A stretch of DNA of 33,530 nt from DATCLS01 sp035265325 (GCA_035265325.1 DATFOS010000020.1:1-33530); one strand, 5' to 3'; counted from the stretch's first letter, positions 15,210 through 23,167 are shown. The notes: generated by a model not told the origin, from the sequence alone. Made by a program: numbers and translations.

Positions 15210-15375
15210 TAGTGGTCTGTCGCCGAAATGACGGCGCGGTCTCGGCGAGTCAGGGGCGTCGCTGGCAAGGACGCAGGAGGACGGCGCACACCTTGCGGTG
15301 CGGTGACGACGAGGACGCAGCCAGCGGCGTTCCTGGCCGGCGAGACCGCCCGCTCAATTCGGCGACGGACCACTA
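15210..15375. mobile_element. MITE-like element with long imperfect terminal inverted repeats
   Basis: The 166-base segment starts TAGTGGTCTGTCGCCGAA and, read on the other strand, starts TAGTGGTCCGTCGCCGAA. The left arm (15210-15266) and right arm (15320-15375) match at about 45 of 57 positions by eye with one gap. A 53-base centre has no coding capacity. The element begins and ends with TA, as expected for IS630/Tc1-type insertion at TA. The right-hand TA plus the first G of the element form the TAG stop of the STAS gene. A clean excision leaving one TA would also give TAG, because the far flank begins with GG. No transposase is present, so movement would need one elsewhere. Its transcript would fold into a long hairpin. 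Confidence 0.65.
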
Positions 15376-15681
15376 AGCGTCGAGCGGGACGAAGACCCGG
15401 CGCAGGCCGGTCATTTCCAGGACCCGGTCGAGCGGCGCCGACGCGTGGGTAACCCGTATGTCCGCCCCGGCGCGGCGGGCCGTCCGCCGGCAGGCGACGA
15501 GGGCGCACAGGCCGCTCGAGTCGGCGAACGTGAGCCGGGCGGCGTCGATGTCGAGCGACGTGGCCCCCTCGGTGATGGCCCGCTCGACCGCATCGGTGAG
15601 CAGGAGCCCGGTGTGCAGGTCGAGCTCGCCCTCGAGCACGATCACCGCCTGGTGACCGCGGAGCTCGGTCGACACGACCAT
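15373..15681 (-). CDS. STAS-domain anti-sigma factor antagonist (RsbV/SpoIIAA-like)
   Basis: The protein has 102 residues from the ATG at 15681; GGAGG lies about 13 bases upstream and an in-frame GTG at 15702 is an alternative. The whole chain is a STAS domain: VIVLEGELDLHTG, SLDIDAARLTFADSSGLCAL, and a closing EMTGLRRVFVPLDA. Ser55 in DSSG is the position phosphorylated by RsbW-type kinases, so the switch residue is present. The natural partner would be a kinase such as the one at 12627. The stop codon is formed by the edge of the MITE-like element, yet the domain is full length, so the insertion has probably not damaged it. Transcription would run into the hairpin-forming element. Confidence 0.85.
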   Translation of the reverse strand: MVVSTELRGHQAVIVLEGELDLHTGLLLTDAVERAITEGATSLDIDAARLTFADSSGLCALVACRRTARRAGADIRVTHASAPLDRVLEMTGLRRVFVPLDA

Positions 15682-15826
15682 GGTCTCTTCGTGGTCCTCC
15701 ACGGTGGTCCTCCACGCGGGTGAGCGACGGACCGGCCCGTCCGCTGTGTGCAAGGGTGCGCGCCGCGGGCCGATCCTGTCGAGACCCACCACCGCCGGTG
15801 ACCGCCGGTGACGGCCGATGGGGTGA
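15682..15826. promoter_or_regulatory. Upstream region of the STAS gene with short repeats
   Basis: Two direct copies of GCCGGTGACC-like sequence (about 15792-15811) and the palindrome GGTGATCACC (about 15822-15831) lie here. TCCTCCACG is duplicated at 15696-15717, giving two GGAGGA sequences on the minus strand. No clear -10 box is visible. Confidence 0.25.
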
Positions 15827-16720
15827 TCACCGCAGGTCGTCGAGTGCCTTTCGCGACGTCCGGACCGCTCGTTCGGAGTCCTGGTAGCGACGCTGCGCCT
15901 CGCCCACGGCCCGCTCGGAGTCGGCGCGGCGGGCGTCCGCCTCCTCGGCGGCCCGCTGCGCCTCCCGCAGGCGCTCGGCGGCCTCCTCGGCATCCGCCGT
16001 GGCGGACACGAGCGCCCGCTCGGCACCGGCAAGGGCGGCCTCCGCCTCCTCGGCCTCCGCCTCCGCCTCCTCCAGGGCCCGGCGGGCGTCGGCCCGGGCG
16101 GCCTCCCGCTCCGCCTCCGCCTGGGCCTCGGCCAGGGCGGCGGCATCGTCCTGGGTCGTACCACCCTTCCCGGCCTTCGGCTTGGTGGTGGCCTTGCCCT
16201 TGGCCTTCGGCCTGGTGGCCGCGGCGGCCGGCCGGTCGCGGCGGGACGGCGCCGCATCCGCGACGCCGAACCCGAACGCCCCGAACCCGCCGCCCGACGG
16301 GACGTCCTCGAGCCGCACCGCCAGCAGGTCGTCGAGCGCCTCCGGGTCGCCGACCACGGCGAGCGCGGCCGGCATGAGGTCGCCGCGTTCGAGGGCGTGG
16401 CCGCCCTCCCGGGCCGCGTCGCGGGCGGCGGACACCAGCGCGTCGGACGCCTCCCGCAGCGCGGCGTTGGCGGTCCGGACGTCGTCGGCGCCGTCGAGCC
16501 CGTCGACCGCCTCCCGCACCCGCTCCCCGAGCCCGGGATCGCCGGCGACGGCGGCGTTCAGGGCCCACGCCACCCGCGAGGGCCGCCGCAGCTTCCCGAT
16601 GGTGGCGGCCTCCCCGGCCCGCTTCTCCGCCTTCAGCCGCTTGACCAGCGCGTTCCGCGCCGCCACGAACGCGTCGGGTACCCCGGCGTAGAGCCCCCGC
16701 AACTCCTCCTCGAGATCCAC
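15827..16720 (-). CDS. Uncharacterised Ala/Glu-rich protein with long coiled coil
   Basis: There are 297 codons from the GTG at 16720, which has GGAGG 5 bases upstream; GTG codons at 16732 and 16735 are in frame. The N-terminal part (about 1-110) is helical: LYAGVPDAFVAARNALVKRL, KRAGEAATIGKLRRPSRVAWALN. The KxxRRPxxxAWxLN block recurs in actinobacterial proteins of unknown function as far as I recall. A Lys/Ala/Pro-rich hinge (about 172-198) precedes a continuous Ala/Glu/Arg coiled coil (about 205-297) with heptad-like spacing. No signal peptide or membrane span is seen. A structural or nucleoid-associated role is possible but not supported by a motif. Confidence 0.7.
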   Translation of the reverse strand: MDLEEELRGLYAGVPDAFVAARNALVKRLKAEKRAGEAATIGKLRRPSRVAWALNAAVAGDPGLGERVREAVDGLDGADDVRTANAALREASDALVSAARDAAREGGHALERGDLMPAALAVVGDPEALDDLLAVRLEDVPSGGGFGAFGFGVADAAPSRRDRPAAAATRPKAKGKATTKPKAGKGGTTQDDAAALAEAQAEAEREAARADARRALEEAEAEAEEAEAALAGAERALVSATADAEEAAERLREAQRAAEEADARRADSERAVGEAQRRYQDSERAVRTSRKALDDLR

Positions 16721-16979
16721 GGCTTCCTCCACCACCCCGGCATCCTGCCTCGCGAGCCGTCCCGGATGGCTGCATCGCGTCCAACTGATCGTTGTGTCCG
16801 ATGCGAGCTGATCGGCACCCGGGCGCGGTAACTCGGTGGCAGGGGGTGTGCGAGATGGGGAGGATGCTCGGCATGCGTGACGCTGTCGTCTCCCGGTTCG
16901 CCTGCACGAGTGGTCGGCGGGGCGCGGGGCAGCAGCAGGCGGAGGGCCCTCGGGCGTCCCGCCGACCGCCGCCTCTCCC
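16721..16979. other. 259-base divergent gap with structured leader of the LysE gene
   Basis: No open frame here looks real. On the plus strand, GGTCGGCGGGGCG (16912-16924) pairs with CGTCCCGCCGACC (16955-16967) with one G-T pair. The 30-base loop contains the palindrome GAGGGCCCTC. A second small hairpin (GCC-TC-TCCC, loop GTGA, GGGA-GGC, 16971-16990) puts the LysE start codon GTG in its loop. No Shine-Dalgarno precedes that start. Confidence 0.4.
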
Positions 16980-17774
16980 GTGAGGGAGGCGCTGTGGGCG
17001 GGCCTGGTGGCGGGGTACGGCATCGCCGTTCCCGTCGGCGCGATCGCGCCGCTGCTCGTGGGGTTGTCCGCCCGGCTCGGGCTGCGGGTCGGGGCCGCCG
17101 CCGCCCTCGGGGTGGCCACCGCCGACGGGGTGTACGCCCTTCTCGCCGTGGTCGGAGGGGTGGCGCTCGCCGAGGCGATCGAGCCGGTGTCCCGGCCCCT
17201 GCGGCTGCTGGCCGCAGCGGTGCTGGGGGCGATCGCGGTCCGCACCGCCGTCGTCGCCGTATGGCGGCACCGCCTGCCGGCCGGCGAGCCGGACCAGGTT
17301 GGAACAGGCACCGGAGCCGGAGTCAGTCGGGCGGACCAGGCCGGAGAGGCGAACGAGGCCGGAGCCGGCGCGGCGGATCCGTTCGGAGCCGGCGCGGCGA
17401 CCGGAGCCGGTGGGCCAGAAGCTGCGGCGGGGGCCGGCGTCGGGCTCGGGGCGGCGCAGTCGGGCCGGGCGGGGGCGTTGCGGTCGCCCGCTCGGGCCTA
17501 TGCCGGGCTGCTCGGTCTGACGCTCCTCAACCCCGCCACCGTCGTGTACTTCGCCGCCCTGGTGCTGGGCGAGCGGGCGCCCGACGGTGGGAGCGCCGCC
17601 GCGGTGTTCGTGGCCGCCGCCTTCGTCGCCTCGGCGAGCTGGCAGCTCGTCCTCGCCGGCGGTGGGGCCGCCCTCGGGCGGGTACTGACCAGCCCCGCCG
17701 GCCGGCTCGGCACTGCCGTGGCGTCGAGTGCCGTGGTCGGCGCGCTCGCCCTCGCCGTCCTGGTGGGGGCCTAG
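16980..17774 (+). CDS. LysE/RhtB-family exporter
   Basis: The protein has 264 residues from the GTG at 16980. The pattern MREALWAGLVAGYGIAVPVGAIAPLLV, then GVATADGVYALLAV, is the start of the LysE translocator family, and GLLGLTLLNPATVVYFAAL is its second conserved block. About six membrane spans are predicted. The central loop (about residues 100-168) is an unusually long Gly/Ala-rich insertion of roughly 65 residues with near-repeats such as GAGA; family members are usually about 200-210 residues long. LysE proteins export basic or neutral amino acids or related small molecules; the substrate is open. The start codon lies in a hairpin loop with no Shine-Dalgarno, so translational control is possible. 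Confidence 0.85.
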   Translation: MREALWAGLVAGYGIAVPVGAIAPLLVGLSARLGLRVGAAAALGVATADGVYALLAVVGGVALAEAIEPVSRPLRLLAAAVLGAIAVRTAVVAVWRHRLPAGEPDQVGTGTGAGVSRADQAGEANEAGAGAADPFGAGAATGAGGPEAAAGAGVGLGAAQSGRAGALRSPARAYAGLLGLTLLNPATVVYFAALVLGERAPDGGSAAAVFVAAAFVASASWQLVLAGGGAALGRVLTSPAGRLGTAVASSAVVGALALAVLVGA

Positions 17775-17879
17775 GTGGTCGCGCGCGTGTCGGTGATCGA
17801 GAGGGCGGCGGCGGTCCAGGCGTGGCGACGAGTCGAGGACGCGTTCCCACCGGGCCGGGGCCCCGGGTGAGCCCCCGGC
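17775..17879. other. Short convergent gap
   Basis: These 105 bases lie between the LysE gene and the convergent maleylpyruvate-isomerase-like gene. GGGCCGGGGCCCCGGG-type self-complementary sequence at about 17852-17867 could act as a terminator. Nothing else is seen. Confidence 0.3.
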
Positions 17880-18554
17880 TCACTCGACGACCGGATGCTC
17901 CGCCGGGCCGAAGATGAACAGGCGATCGACCAGGTCGCCCGGGTCGCGGGACCACTCGAGCGCCCGGACCTGGTCCCGGGTGCGGCGGCCCAGCCGCAGC
18001 CGGAACACCTCGAACGCCGTGGTCCGCGCCCGGAGGACGTCGTCGCCGGCATCCAGGCCCCGCTCCGCTGCGGCGGCGTTCAGGTACGCCGTCTCGCCCA
18101 CGTCGAAGGCCAGGGGCGTGCCGCAGTCGAGCATGCCGACCATCCGCTCGGCGCCGACCCGGATCAGCTCGCTGTCGCGGGCGCCGGGCCGGCCGAGCGC
18201 GCCGCGGATGTCCTGCTCGTGGGCGCCGACGTCGAGCGCGGCCGCGAACGAGTCGATGGAGGTGATGATCTCCTCGAAGCCGGGCGCGATCGCTGCCCAC
18301 GTGGCCAGCAATTCCTCGGGCGGCGTCGACCTGTGGCGAGCGACCTGCTCGGCGGTGATCTCCGGCGGCGGGGCGCCGGTGATCCTGCCGGCCATGGCGT
18401 CCTCGACCACGCCGACGAGGTGCGACGCCACCGCGTGGACGTCCCAGCCCGGGCAGGCGGGCACCGGCGTGCGCCAGTCCTCGTCGTTTGCCTCCCGCAA
18501 CATCCCGGCCAGCCGCTCGCGGGTGACCCGGTAGTACTCGCCCGGCTCCTTCAC
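17880..18554 (-). CDS. Maleylpyruvate isomerase-like, mycothiol-dependent DinB-fold protein
   Basis: The protein has 224 residues from the GTG at 18554. TACGGT lies 7 bases upstream (18567-18562, minus strand), which fixes this start. The N-terminal MDMPI helix bundle is recognisable: EYYRVTRERLAGML, VPACPGWDVHAVASHLVGVVEDA, with CPGWxVxxVxxHL as the family hallmark. DVGAHEQDIRGALGRPG supplies the second His of the metal site. A C-terminal domain with FEVFRLRLGRRTRDQVRALEW follows. Family members are mycothiol-dependent enzymes (TIGR03083 group) acting on small thiol adducts; the substrate is unknown. It lies downstream of the ABC exporter operon, separated by a strong hairpin. Confidence 0.82.
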   Translation of the reverse strand: MKEPGEYYRVTRERLAGMLREANDEDWRTPVPACPGWDVHAVASHLVGVVEDAMAGRITGAPPPEITAEQVARHRSTPPEELLATWAAIAPGFEEIITSIDSFAAALDVGAHEQDIRGALGRPGARDSELIRVGAERMVGMLDCGTPLAFDVGETAYLNAAAAERGLDAGDDVLRARTTAFEVFRLRLGRRTRDQVRALEWSRDPGDLVDRLFIFGPAEHPVVE

Positions 18555-18627
18555 GGAACGAACCGTATCCGTCCTGGTCCGCTCGGGAGCGTGCCGGCGC
18601 CCGGGCGTCACCTCACCGGCGGCCACC

Positions 18628-18678
18628 GCGGACGCGGACGAGCCGGCCGGGGGTGGGCCCCGGCCGGCTCGCGTCCGC
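18628..18678 (-). terminator. Very strong 21-bp hairpin downstream of the ABC exporter operon
   Basis: The arms at 18628-18652 and 18658-18678 pair over 21 base pairs, almost all G-C, with a 4-base bulge in the left arm and a 5-base loop. It lies 28 bases past the stop of the ABC permease gene and 61 bases upstream of the promoter of the next gene. This fits an intrinsic-type terminator without a T-tract. Confidence 0.7.
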
Positions 18679-18705
18679 AGGACTGTCGTCCGGCGGGAGG
18701 GCGGC

Positions 18706-19680
18706 TCACGTCTTGTTCTTGTACATCCGCATCGTCAGCGGGGCGAAGATGCCGACCAGCAGGCCGCAGGCAAGGGCGACCCAGCCGAGGTCGGCGGCGG
18801 AGGCGCCGCCCTGCATGAGGCCCCGCACGGCCTCGACGACCAGCGTGATCGGGTTGACCTTGACGAAGGCCTGGAGCCAGCCCGGCATCGTCTCCGGGTC
18901 GACGTAGATATTGCTGGCGAAGGTGAGCGGGAAGATCACCATCATCGACACGCTCATCACCGACTTCTCGGTGCGGAGCACGAGGCCGAGCATCGTCCAC
19001 ACCCAGCTGAAGCTGAAGGCGAAGGCCAGCAGCACCGCCACACCGGCGAGCACGCCGAGGATCCCCTCGTCGGGCCGGAAGCCGATGGCGAAGCCGAGCC
19101 CGACGATCACCACCGAGGCGATCGTGTAGCGGACGGCGTCGCCGAGCAGCGCCCCGACGATGGCGGCGGGACGCCAGGTCGGCAGCGTGCGGAAGCGGTC
19201 GAACACGCCCCGTTCCGCGTCGACGTTGAGGCCGATGCCCGTGTACATCGTGATCATGGCGATCGTCGACACGAGGATGCCCGGCAGGAAGAACTGCAGG
19301 TAGTCGCTCGGGGAGTCGGCCAGCGCACCCCCGAACAGGTACGTGAACATCAGCAGCATCATGATCGGGAACATCGTCACGTCGAACAGCTGCTCGGGGA
19401 CGTGCTTGATGCGCAGCAGCGCCCGCCAGCCGTGCGTGACGGAGGCCGACAGCGCCGAGGGGCGGGGCGGCCGGGCGCCGGAGGCGAGGGCGGCGAGGAC
19501 CGAGCGGGCCTCGGCGTGACCGGTGTCCTCGAGGACGTCGGTGTCCGCCCCGTCGTCGTGGGCGCGGTCGTGAGGGGCGGGAGTGCCGGAGGCGGTGGGG
19601 GTGACGGGAGCGGTGGCGGTGTCCACGGTGGCGTCCACGGTGTCGTCGATGGTCGTGGTGTCGTCGGTGGTGGTGGTCAT
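18706..19680 (-). CDS. ABC-2 type (DrrB-like) exporter permease
   Basis: The protein has 324 residues. A Thr/Asp-rich N-terminal tail of about 65 residues (MTTTTDDTTT, then acidic) precedes six membrane spans. Family features include LFDVTMFPIMMLLMFTYLFGG, the loop AERGVFDRFRTLPTWRPA typical of ABC-2 permeases, and the VNPITLVVEAVRGL motif near the end. The ATG overlaps the stop of the ATPase gene by four bases (ATGA), so the two are translationally coupled. With its ATPase it should form a drug- or lipid-type exporter of the daunorubicin-resistance class. The acidic Thr-rich tail is longer than usual for the family. Confidence 0.9.
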   Translation of the reverse strand: MTTTTDDTTTIDDTVDATVDTATAPVTPTASGTPAPHDRAHDDGADTDVLEDTGHAEARSVLAALASGARPPRPSALSASVTHGWRALLRIKHVPEQLFDVTMFPIMMLLMFTYLFGGALADSPSDYLQFFLPGILVSTIAMITMYTGIGLNVDAERGVFDRFRTLPTWRPAAIVGALLGDAVRYTIASVVIVGLGFAIGFRPDEGILGVLAGVAVLLAFAFSFSWVWTMLGLVLRTEKSVMSVSMMVIFPLTFASNIYVDPETMPGWLQAFVKVNPITLVVEAVRGLMQGGASAADLGWVALACGLLVGIFAPLTMRMYKNKT

Positions 19681-20654
19681 GCCGCCACCTCCTCCTTCTC
19701 GTTCGTGGCGGGATGGTCGGTGAGGGCGAGGAAGACCTCGTCGAGGCTGGGCTGGCCGAGCGCGAACTGCGTCACGGCCACGCCGTGGCGGGACAGCTGC
19801 TCGAGGGCGTGCGGCACGCGCTCGGGGCTGTCGACGCGGGCGGACAGGGCGGCGGGGTCGCCGTCGACCTGGATCTCGACGCCCAGCGCCGCGCCGAGCA
19901 CGGTGGCGGCCACCGAGCGCTGCTCGATGTCGCGCACGCGGACGTGCAGGGCGCCGGAGCCGACCGAGGCCTTCAGCTCGCCGGGGGTGCCCTCGGCGAT
20001 GACCTTGCCGTGGTCGATGACGGCGATGCGCCCGGCCAGCTGGTCGGCCTCGTCGAGGTACTGCGTGGTGAGCAGCACCGTCGTGCCAGCACCGACCATG
20101 GTGCGGACGATGTCCCACACCTGGTTCCGGCTGCGCGGGTCGAGGCCGGTGGTGGGCTCGTCGAGGAACAGCAGATCGGGCGTCACGACGATGCTGGCGG
20201 CGATGTCGAGCCGCCGGCGCATGCCGCCCGAGTAGTGCTTGACCTGCTTGTCGCCGGCCTCGGTCAGCCCGAACGCGGCGAGGAGCTCCTCGGCCCGGCT
20301 CAGCGCCCGGGGCTTGCGGTGGCCCAGCAGGCGGGCCAGGAGGACGAGGTTCTCGCGGCCGGTGAGGTCCTCGTCGACGGAGGCGAACTGGCCGGTCAGG
20401 CTCATGCGGCCCCGGACGGCGTCGGCGTCGGACACGACGTCGTGGCCGAACACCCGGGCGCTCCCGCCGTCGGGCTGGAGCAGCGTGGCCAGGATCCGGA
20501 TCGTCGTCGTCTTGCCGGCGCCGTTCGGCCCGAGGACGCCATAGACGCCCCCGGCCGGCACGGCAAGGTCGAGGCCGTCGACGGCCCGGGTCTCGCCAAA
20601 GACCTTGACCAGGCCGTTCGCCTCGATGGCCAGGCCGGTGGGGGTGGTGGTCAC
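19677..20654 (-). CDS. DrrA-like ABC exporter ATPase
   Basis: The protein has 325 residues from the GTG at 20654, with GGAGG 6-7 bases upstream. The Walker A motif GPNGAGKT is at 42-49, the signature YSGGM at 141-145, and the Walker B LLFLDEP includes Asp165 and Glu166. The switch His is replaced by Gln in LLTTQYLDEAD, which is normal for the DrrA group. The C-terminal extension, with PSLDEVFLALTDH, is the DrrA-type C-terminal domain. It powers the permease encoded immediately downstream. The substrate is not predictable; macrolide, anthracycline and antibiotic-like lipids are exported by relatives. A 71-base gap separates it from the preceding same-strand gene. Confidence 0.93.
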   Translation of the reverse strand: MTTTPTGLAIEANGLVKVFGETRAVDGLDLAVPAGGVYGVLGPNGAGKTTTIRILATLLQPDGGSARVFGHDVVSDADAVRGRMSLTGQFASVDEDLTGRENLVLLARLLGHRKPRALSRAEELLAAFGLTEAGDKQVKHYSGGMRRRLDIAASIVVTPDLLFLDEPTTGLDPRSRNQVWDIVRTMVGAGTTVLLTTQYLDEADQLAGRIAVIDHGKVIAEGTPGELKASVGSGALHVRVRDIEQRSVAATVLGAALGVEIQVDGDPAALSARVDSPERVPHALEQLSRHGVAVTQFALGQPSLDEVFLALTDHPATNEKEEVAA

Positions 20655-20725
20655 GGGGCCTCCTTCGCGTCGTCGTCGCCCGCGGTGGTGAGTGGTGGCA
20701 GTAGGACGGGCCGGCGGGCCGGAAC

Positions 20726-21676
20726 TCATCGGTCCGTCCCGCCCGGGCCTCGGGAATCCAGCCGGCCGTTGTGCCTGAGCGTCTGCAGCGCCATGACGGT
20801 GGCGTAGCCCCGCCACTCCAGCGATGCGGCGGGAGAGTAGGCGAGGAAATCGACGTCCCAGCCACCGTCGTCCTGCTGGCCGGCGGCGAGGCGGTCCAGG
20901 TCGGCGGCGACGGCACCCGGTTCGATGCGGGCCCGCATCGGCGCGTCCGGCCAGGGGCTGAAGTCCAGCGGGCGCATCATCTCGTCCTCCTTCCCGCCCT
21001 CGACGTGCCTGGTCCCGTCGGCGGGGACGTGGGCCGCCCAGCGGTCCAGCACGCCGGCGGCCTCGGCGTTCCCCTGGGCGACCACGTCGAGCAGGTTGAG
21101 GGCGAATCGCAGCTCGAGCGTGTGGCCCGGCTCGTCCTGGCTGGTGAGCGTGTCCAGCGCCCAGCGGGTGGCCCCGGCCAGCCACGGGTGGGCGGCGACA
21201 GCCGGGTCGTGGCGGGCGACCAGGTGGGCCGGCATGAGGACCGCCGTGGTGATGTGCAGCGACGGCGCAGTCGGGTCGGCGCCCGCCCAGAACGGGGCGA
21301 CGCCCACGTCCGACGCCACGGGGAGGGCGAACGGCAGCGCCCCGCCGGTCCCCGGCACCGCGGCGCCCGCCAGCCAGTCGCAGAGCTCGGCGGCCCGGGG
21401 GCTGGTGGCCGGTGCGGCGTCGGCGAACGCCTCGAAGGCGTGGAGGGCGGCGCCCGGCTGGCTGCTCGCGTCCCGCAGGTCGGGCTCGAGGCCCCAGCCG
21501 TAGCCACCGTCGGGATTGCGGTGGCCCTCCAGTGCCTGGAGGACGCCGGCGGCGCTGTCGGCCGGGGCAGGGTCGCGGGTGCCGGGGAAGCCGAACAGGC
21601 GGGCGAAGCGGCGCCGGTCCAGCAGGCGGGCGTGGGCGGTCACGAAGGCGGCAGCACGGGCGAGGTCGATGGTCAT
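20726..21676 (-). CDS. Predicted terpenoid-cyclase-fold (prenyltransferase-like) protein
   Basis: The protein has 316 residues from the ATG at 21676. The repeated alpha-alpha barrel pattern includes GVLQALEGHRNPDGGYGWGLEPDL and LAAGQQDDGGWDVDF, similar to the QW-type repeats of the squalene-cyclase/prenyltransferase fold (Q-x-x-DGGW). The DXDD acid motif of real cyclases is not evident, so it is probably not a classical cyclase. Such proteins in actinobacteria are annotated as hypothetical or prenyltransferase-like; the function is unknown. It precedes the ABC exporter on the same strand (71-base gap) and is divergent from the MFS gene. Confidence 0.7.
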   Translation of the reverse strand: MTIDLARAAAFVTAHARLLDRRRFARLFGFPGTRDPAPADSAAGVLQALEGHRNPDGGYGWGLEPDLRDASSQPGAALHAFEAFADAAPATSPRAAELCDWLAGAAVPGTGGALPFALPVASDVGVAPFWAGADPTAPSLHITTAVLMPAHLVARHDPAVAAHPWLAGATRWALDTLTSQDEPGHTLELRFALNLLDVVAQGNAEAAGVLDRWAAHVPADGTRHVEGGKEDEMMRPLDFSPWPDAPMRARIEPGAVAADLDRLAAGQQDDGGWDVDFLAYSPAASLEWRGYATVMALQTLRHNGRLDSRGPGGTDR

Positions 21677-21802
21677 GGGGCCATCGTCGACGCCGGGGCC
21701 ACCCGGGTCTTGAACGGAACGGACGGATCCGGCCGCGGCGGGAACAGAGCGGCGGCAGGAAAGGTTCAGGCCCCCGTGGGCGACGCGAGCGAGGATGGCC
21801 GC
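21677..21802. promoter_or_regulatory. Divergent upstream region, cyclase-fold protein (-) and MFS (+)
   Basis: The 126-base gap holds no strong -10 match. GAGGAT (21791-21796) lies 6 bases before the MFS GTG and is a weak candidate. No palindrome stands out. Confidence 0.25.
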
Positions 21803-23167
21803 GTGACGGCGAACGACCAGGCCACCGTCGCGGGCCGGCGGACGCGTTTCGTAGCGCTCCGTCCCCTCCGCCACCGGGGCTTCGCCCTGGTGTGGGGGGC
21901 GGCGCTCGTCTCCAACGTGGGCACGTGGATGGAGACGGTGGCCGTCGGCGACCTCGTCGCCAACCGCACCGGCGAGGCCGGCTGGACCGCGGTCGTCGCT
22001 GCGGCCGGCTTCCTCCCCATGGGCCTCATGGGCCCGATCGGCGGGGCGATCGCCGACCGGGTGGATCGTCGCCGCTTCGTGTTCTGGACCACCGCCCTGC
22101 ACGCCCTCTGCGCCCTGGCCCTCACCCTCCTGACGGCGACCGGGAACGCCTCGCCGGGCGCCGTCGCCGCGATCGTGTTCGTCGCCGGGTGCGTAGCCGG
22201 CATCGGGTTCCCGGCCTACACGGCGATGACGCCCGACCTGGTCCCGCCCGAGGACCTGCTCGGAGCCGTCTCGCTGGGCCAGGCGCAGTACAACCTCGGC
22301 CGGGTGGTCGGCCCGGCGCTGGCCGGCATCGCCATCTCGCTCGGCTCATACACCTGGGCGTTCGCCATCAACACGGTGTCGTTCGGGGCGATGCTCCTGG
22401 CGGTGCGGGCGCTGCGGCTGCCGCCGCCGGTCCCGTCTGCCGACGGGACGGGGGCCGAGTCGCTGTGGGCCCGGATCCGGGTCGGCGCCCGGGCGGCGCG
22501 CGCCGAGCCCGGCGTCCGGGCCGCCATCGGGACGATCACGCTGGTGGGCCTGACCGCCTCGCCGTTCATCGCCCTCCTCCCGGCGATGGCGCGGGTCCGC
22601 CACGACGGCGGCGCCGCCCTGACCTCGACGTTCGTGACGGCCCAGGGCATCGGGGCGGTGGCCGGGGCGCTCGTGGTGCCGGCGCTGGCCGAGCGGTTCG
22701 GGCGCCACCGGCTGCTCATGGCCGGCCTCGTGGTGCTGCCCGTGGCACTGACGCTCTACGGGCTGGCCCCGACGCCCGGGACCGCCACCGTCGGCCTGGC
22801 GGTCGTCGGCGCCACCTACATCTGCGTGTTCTCGGGGATCGGCGCCGTCGTGCAGATGCGGGCCCCCGCCGCCCTGCGGGCGCGGGTGGTGAGCCTGTAC
22901 TTCCTGGCCCTCGGCGTGGCCTACCCGCTGGGCTCGGCGATCCAGGGCCCGATCGCCGACCGGGTCGGGCTCCCCGAGGTCACGGCGGGCGCCGCGCTCG
23001 TCCTCCTCGCCGCGGTCGCCCTCCTCCGCACCTTCCACCCGTCCACCCTGGCCGCCCTCGCCGCCGACCCGCCCGTCGTGCCGGGCCCGCCGGTCGTGCC
23101 GGGCCCGCCGGCCGCTGCCGTGCCAGGTGTCACGGAGGGGCGGCCGGCCTGGGATACTCCCCGGTGA
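21803..23167 (+). CDS. MFS exporter (EntS/MFS_3 type)
   Basis: The protein has 454 residues from the GTG at 21803. The N-terminus is RHRGFALVWGAALVSNVGTWME, the hallmark of MFS_3 exporters. GGAIADRVDRRR is the loop 2-3 signature, and LLGAVSLGQAQYNLGRVVGPALAG is a conserved block. Twelve membrane spans are expected. The C-terminal tail has a short direct repeat, VVPGPP twice (18-base unit, about 23071-23106). Relatives export siderophores or drugs; no substrate can be assigned. The TGA overlaps the ATG of the downstream methyltransferase (TGATG), so both may be translated from one mRNA. Confidence 0.88.
   Translation: MTANDQATVAGRRTRFVALRPLRHRGFALVWGAALVSNVGTWMETVAVGDLVANRTGEAGWTAVVAAAGFLPMGLMGPIGGAIADRVDRRRFVFWTTALHALCALALTLLTATGNASPGAVAAIVFVAGCVAGIGFPAYTAMTPDLVPPEDLLGAVSLGQAQYNLGRVVGPALAGIAISLGSYTWAFAINTVSFGAMLLAVRALRLPPPVPSADGTGAESLWARIRVGARAARAEPGVRAAIGTITLVGLTASPFIALLPAMARVRHDGGAALTSTFVTAQGIGAVAGALVVPALAERFGRHRLLMAGLVVLPVALTLYGLAPTPGTATVGLAVVGATYICVFSGIGAVVQMRAPAALRARVVSLYFLALGVAYPLGSAIQGPIADRVGLPEVTAGAALVLLAAVALLRTFHPSTLAALAADPPVVPGPPVVPGPPAAAVPGVTEGRPAWDTPR

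Noticed and set aside
16792..16983. Plus-strand 63-codon frame before the LysE gene
   Set aside because: No family resemblance, no Shine-Dalgarno, and it overlaps the structured leader.
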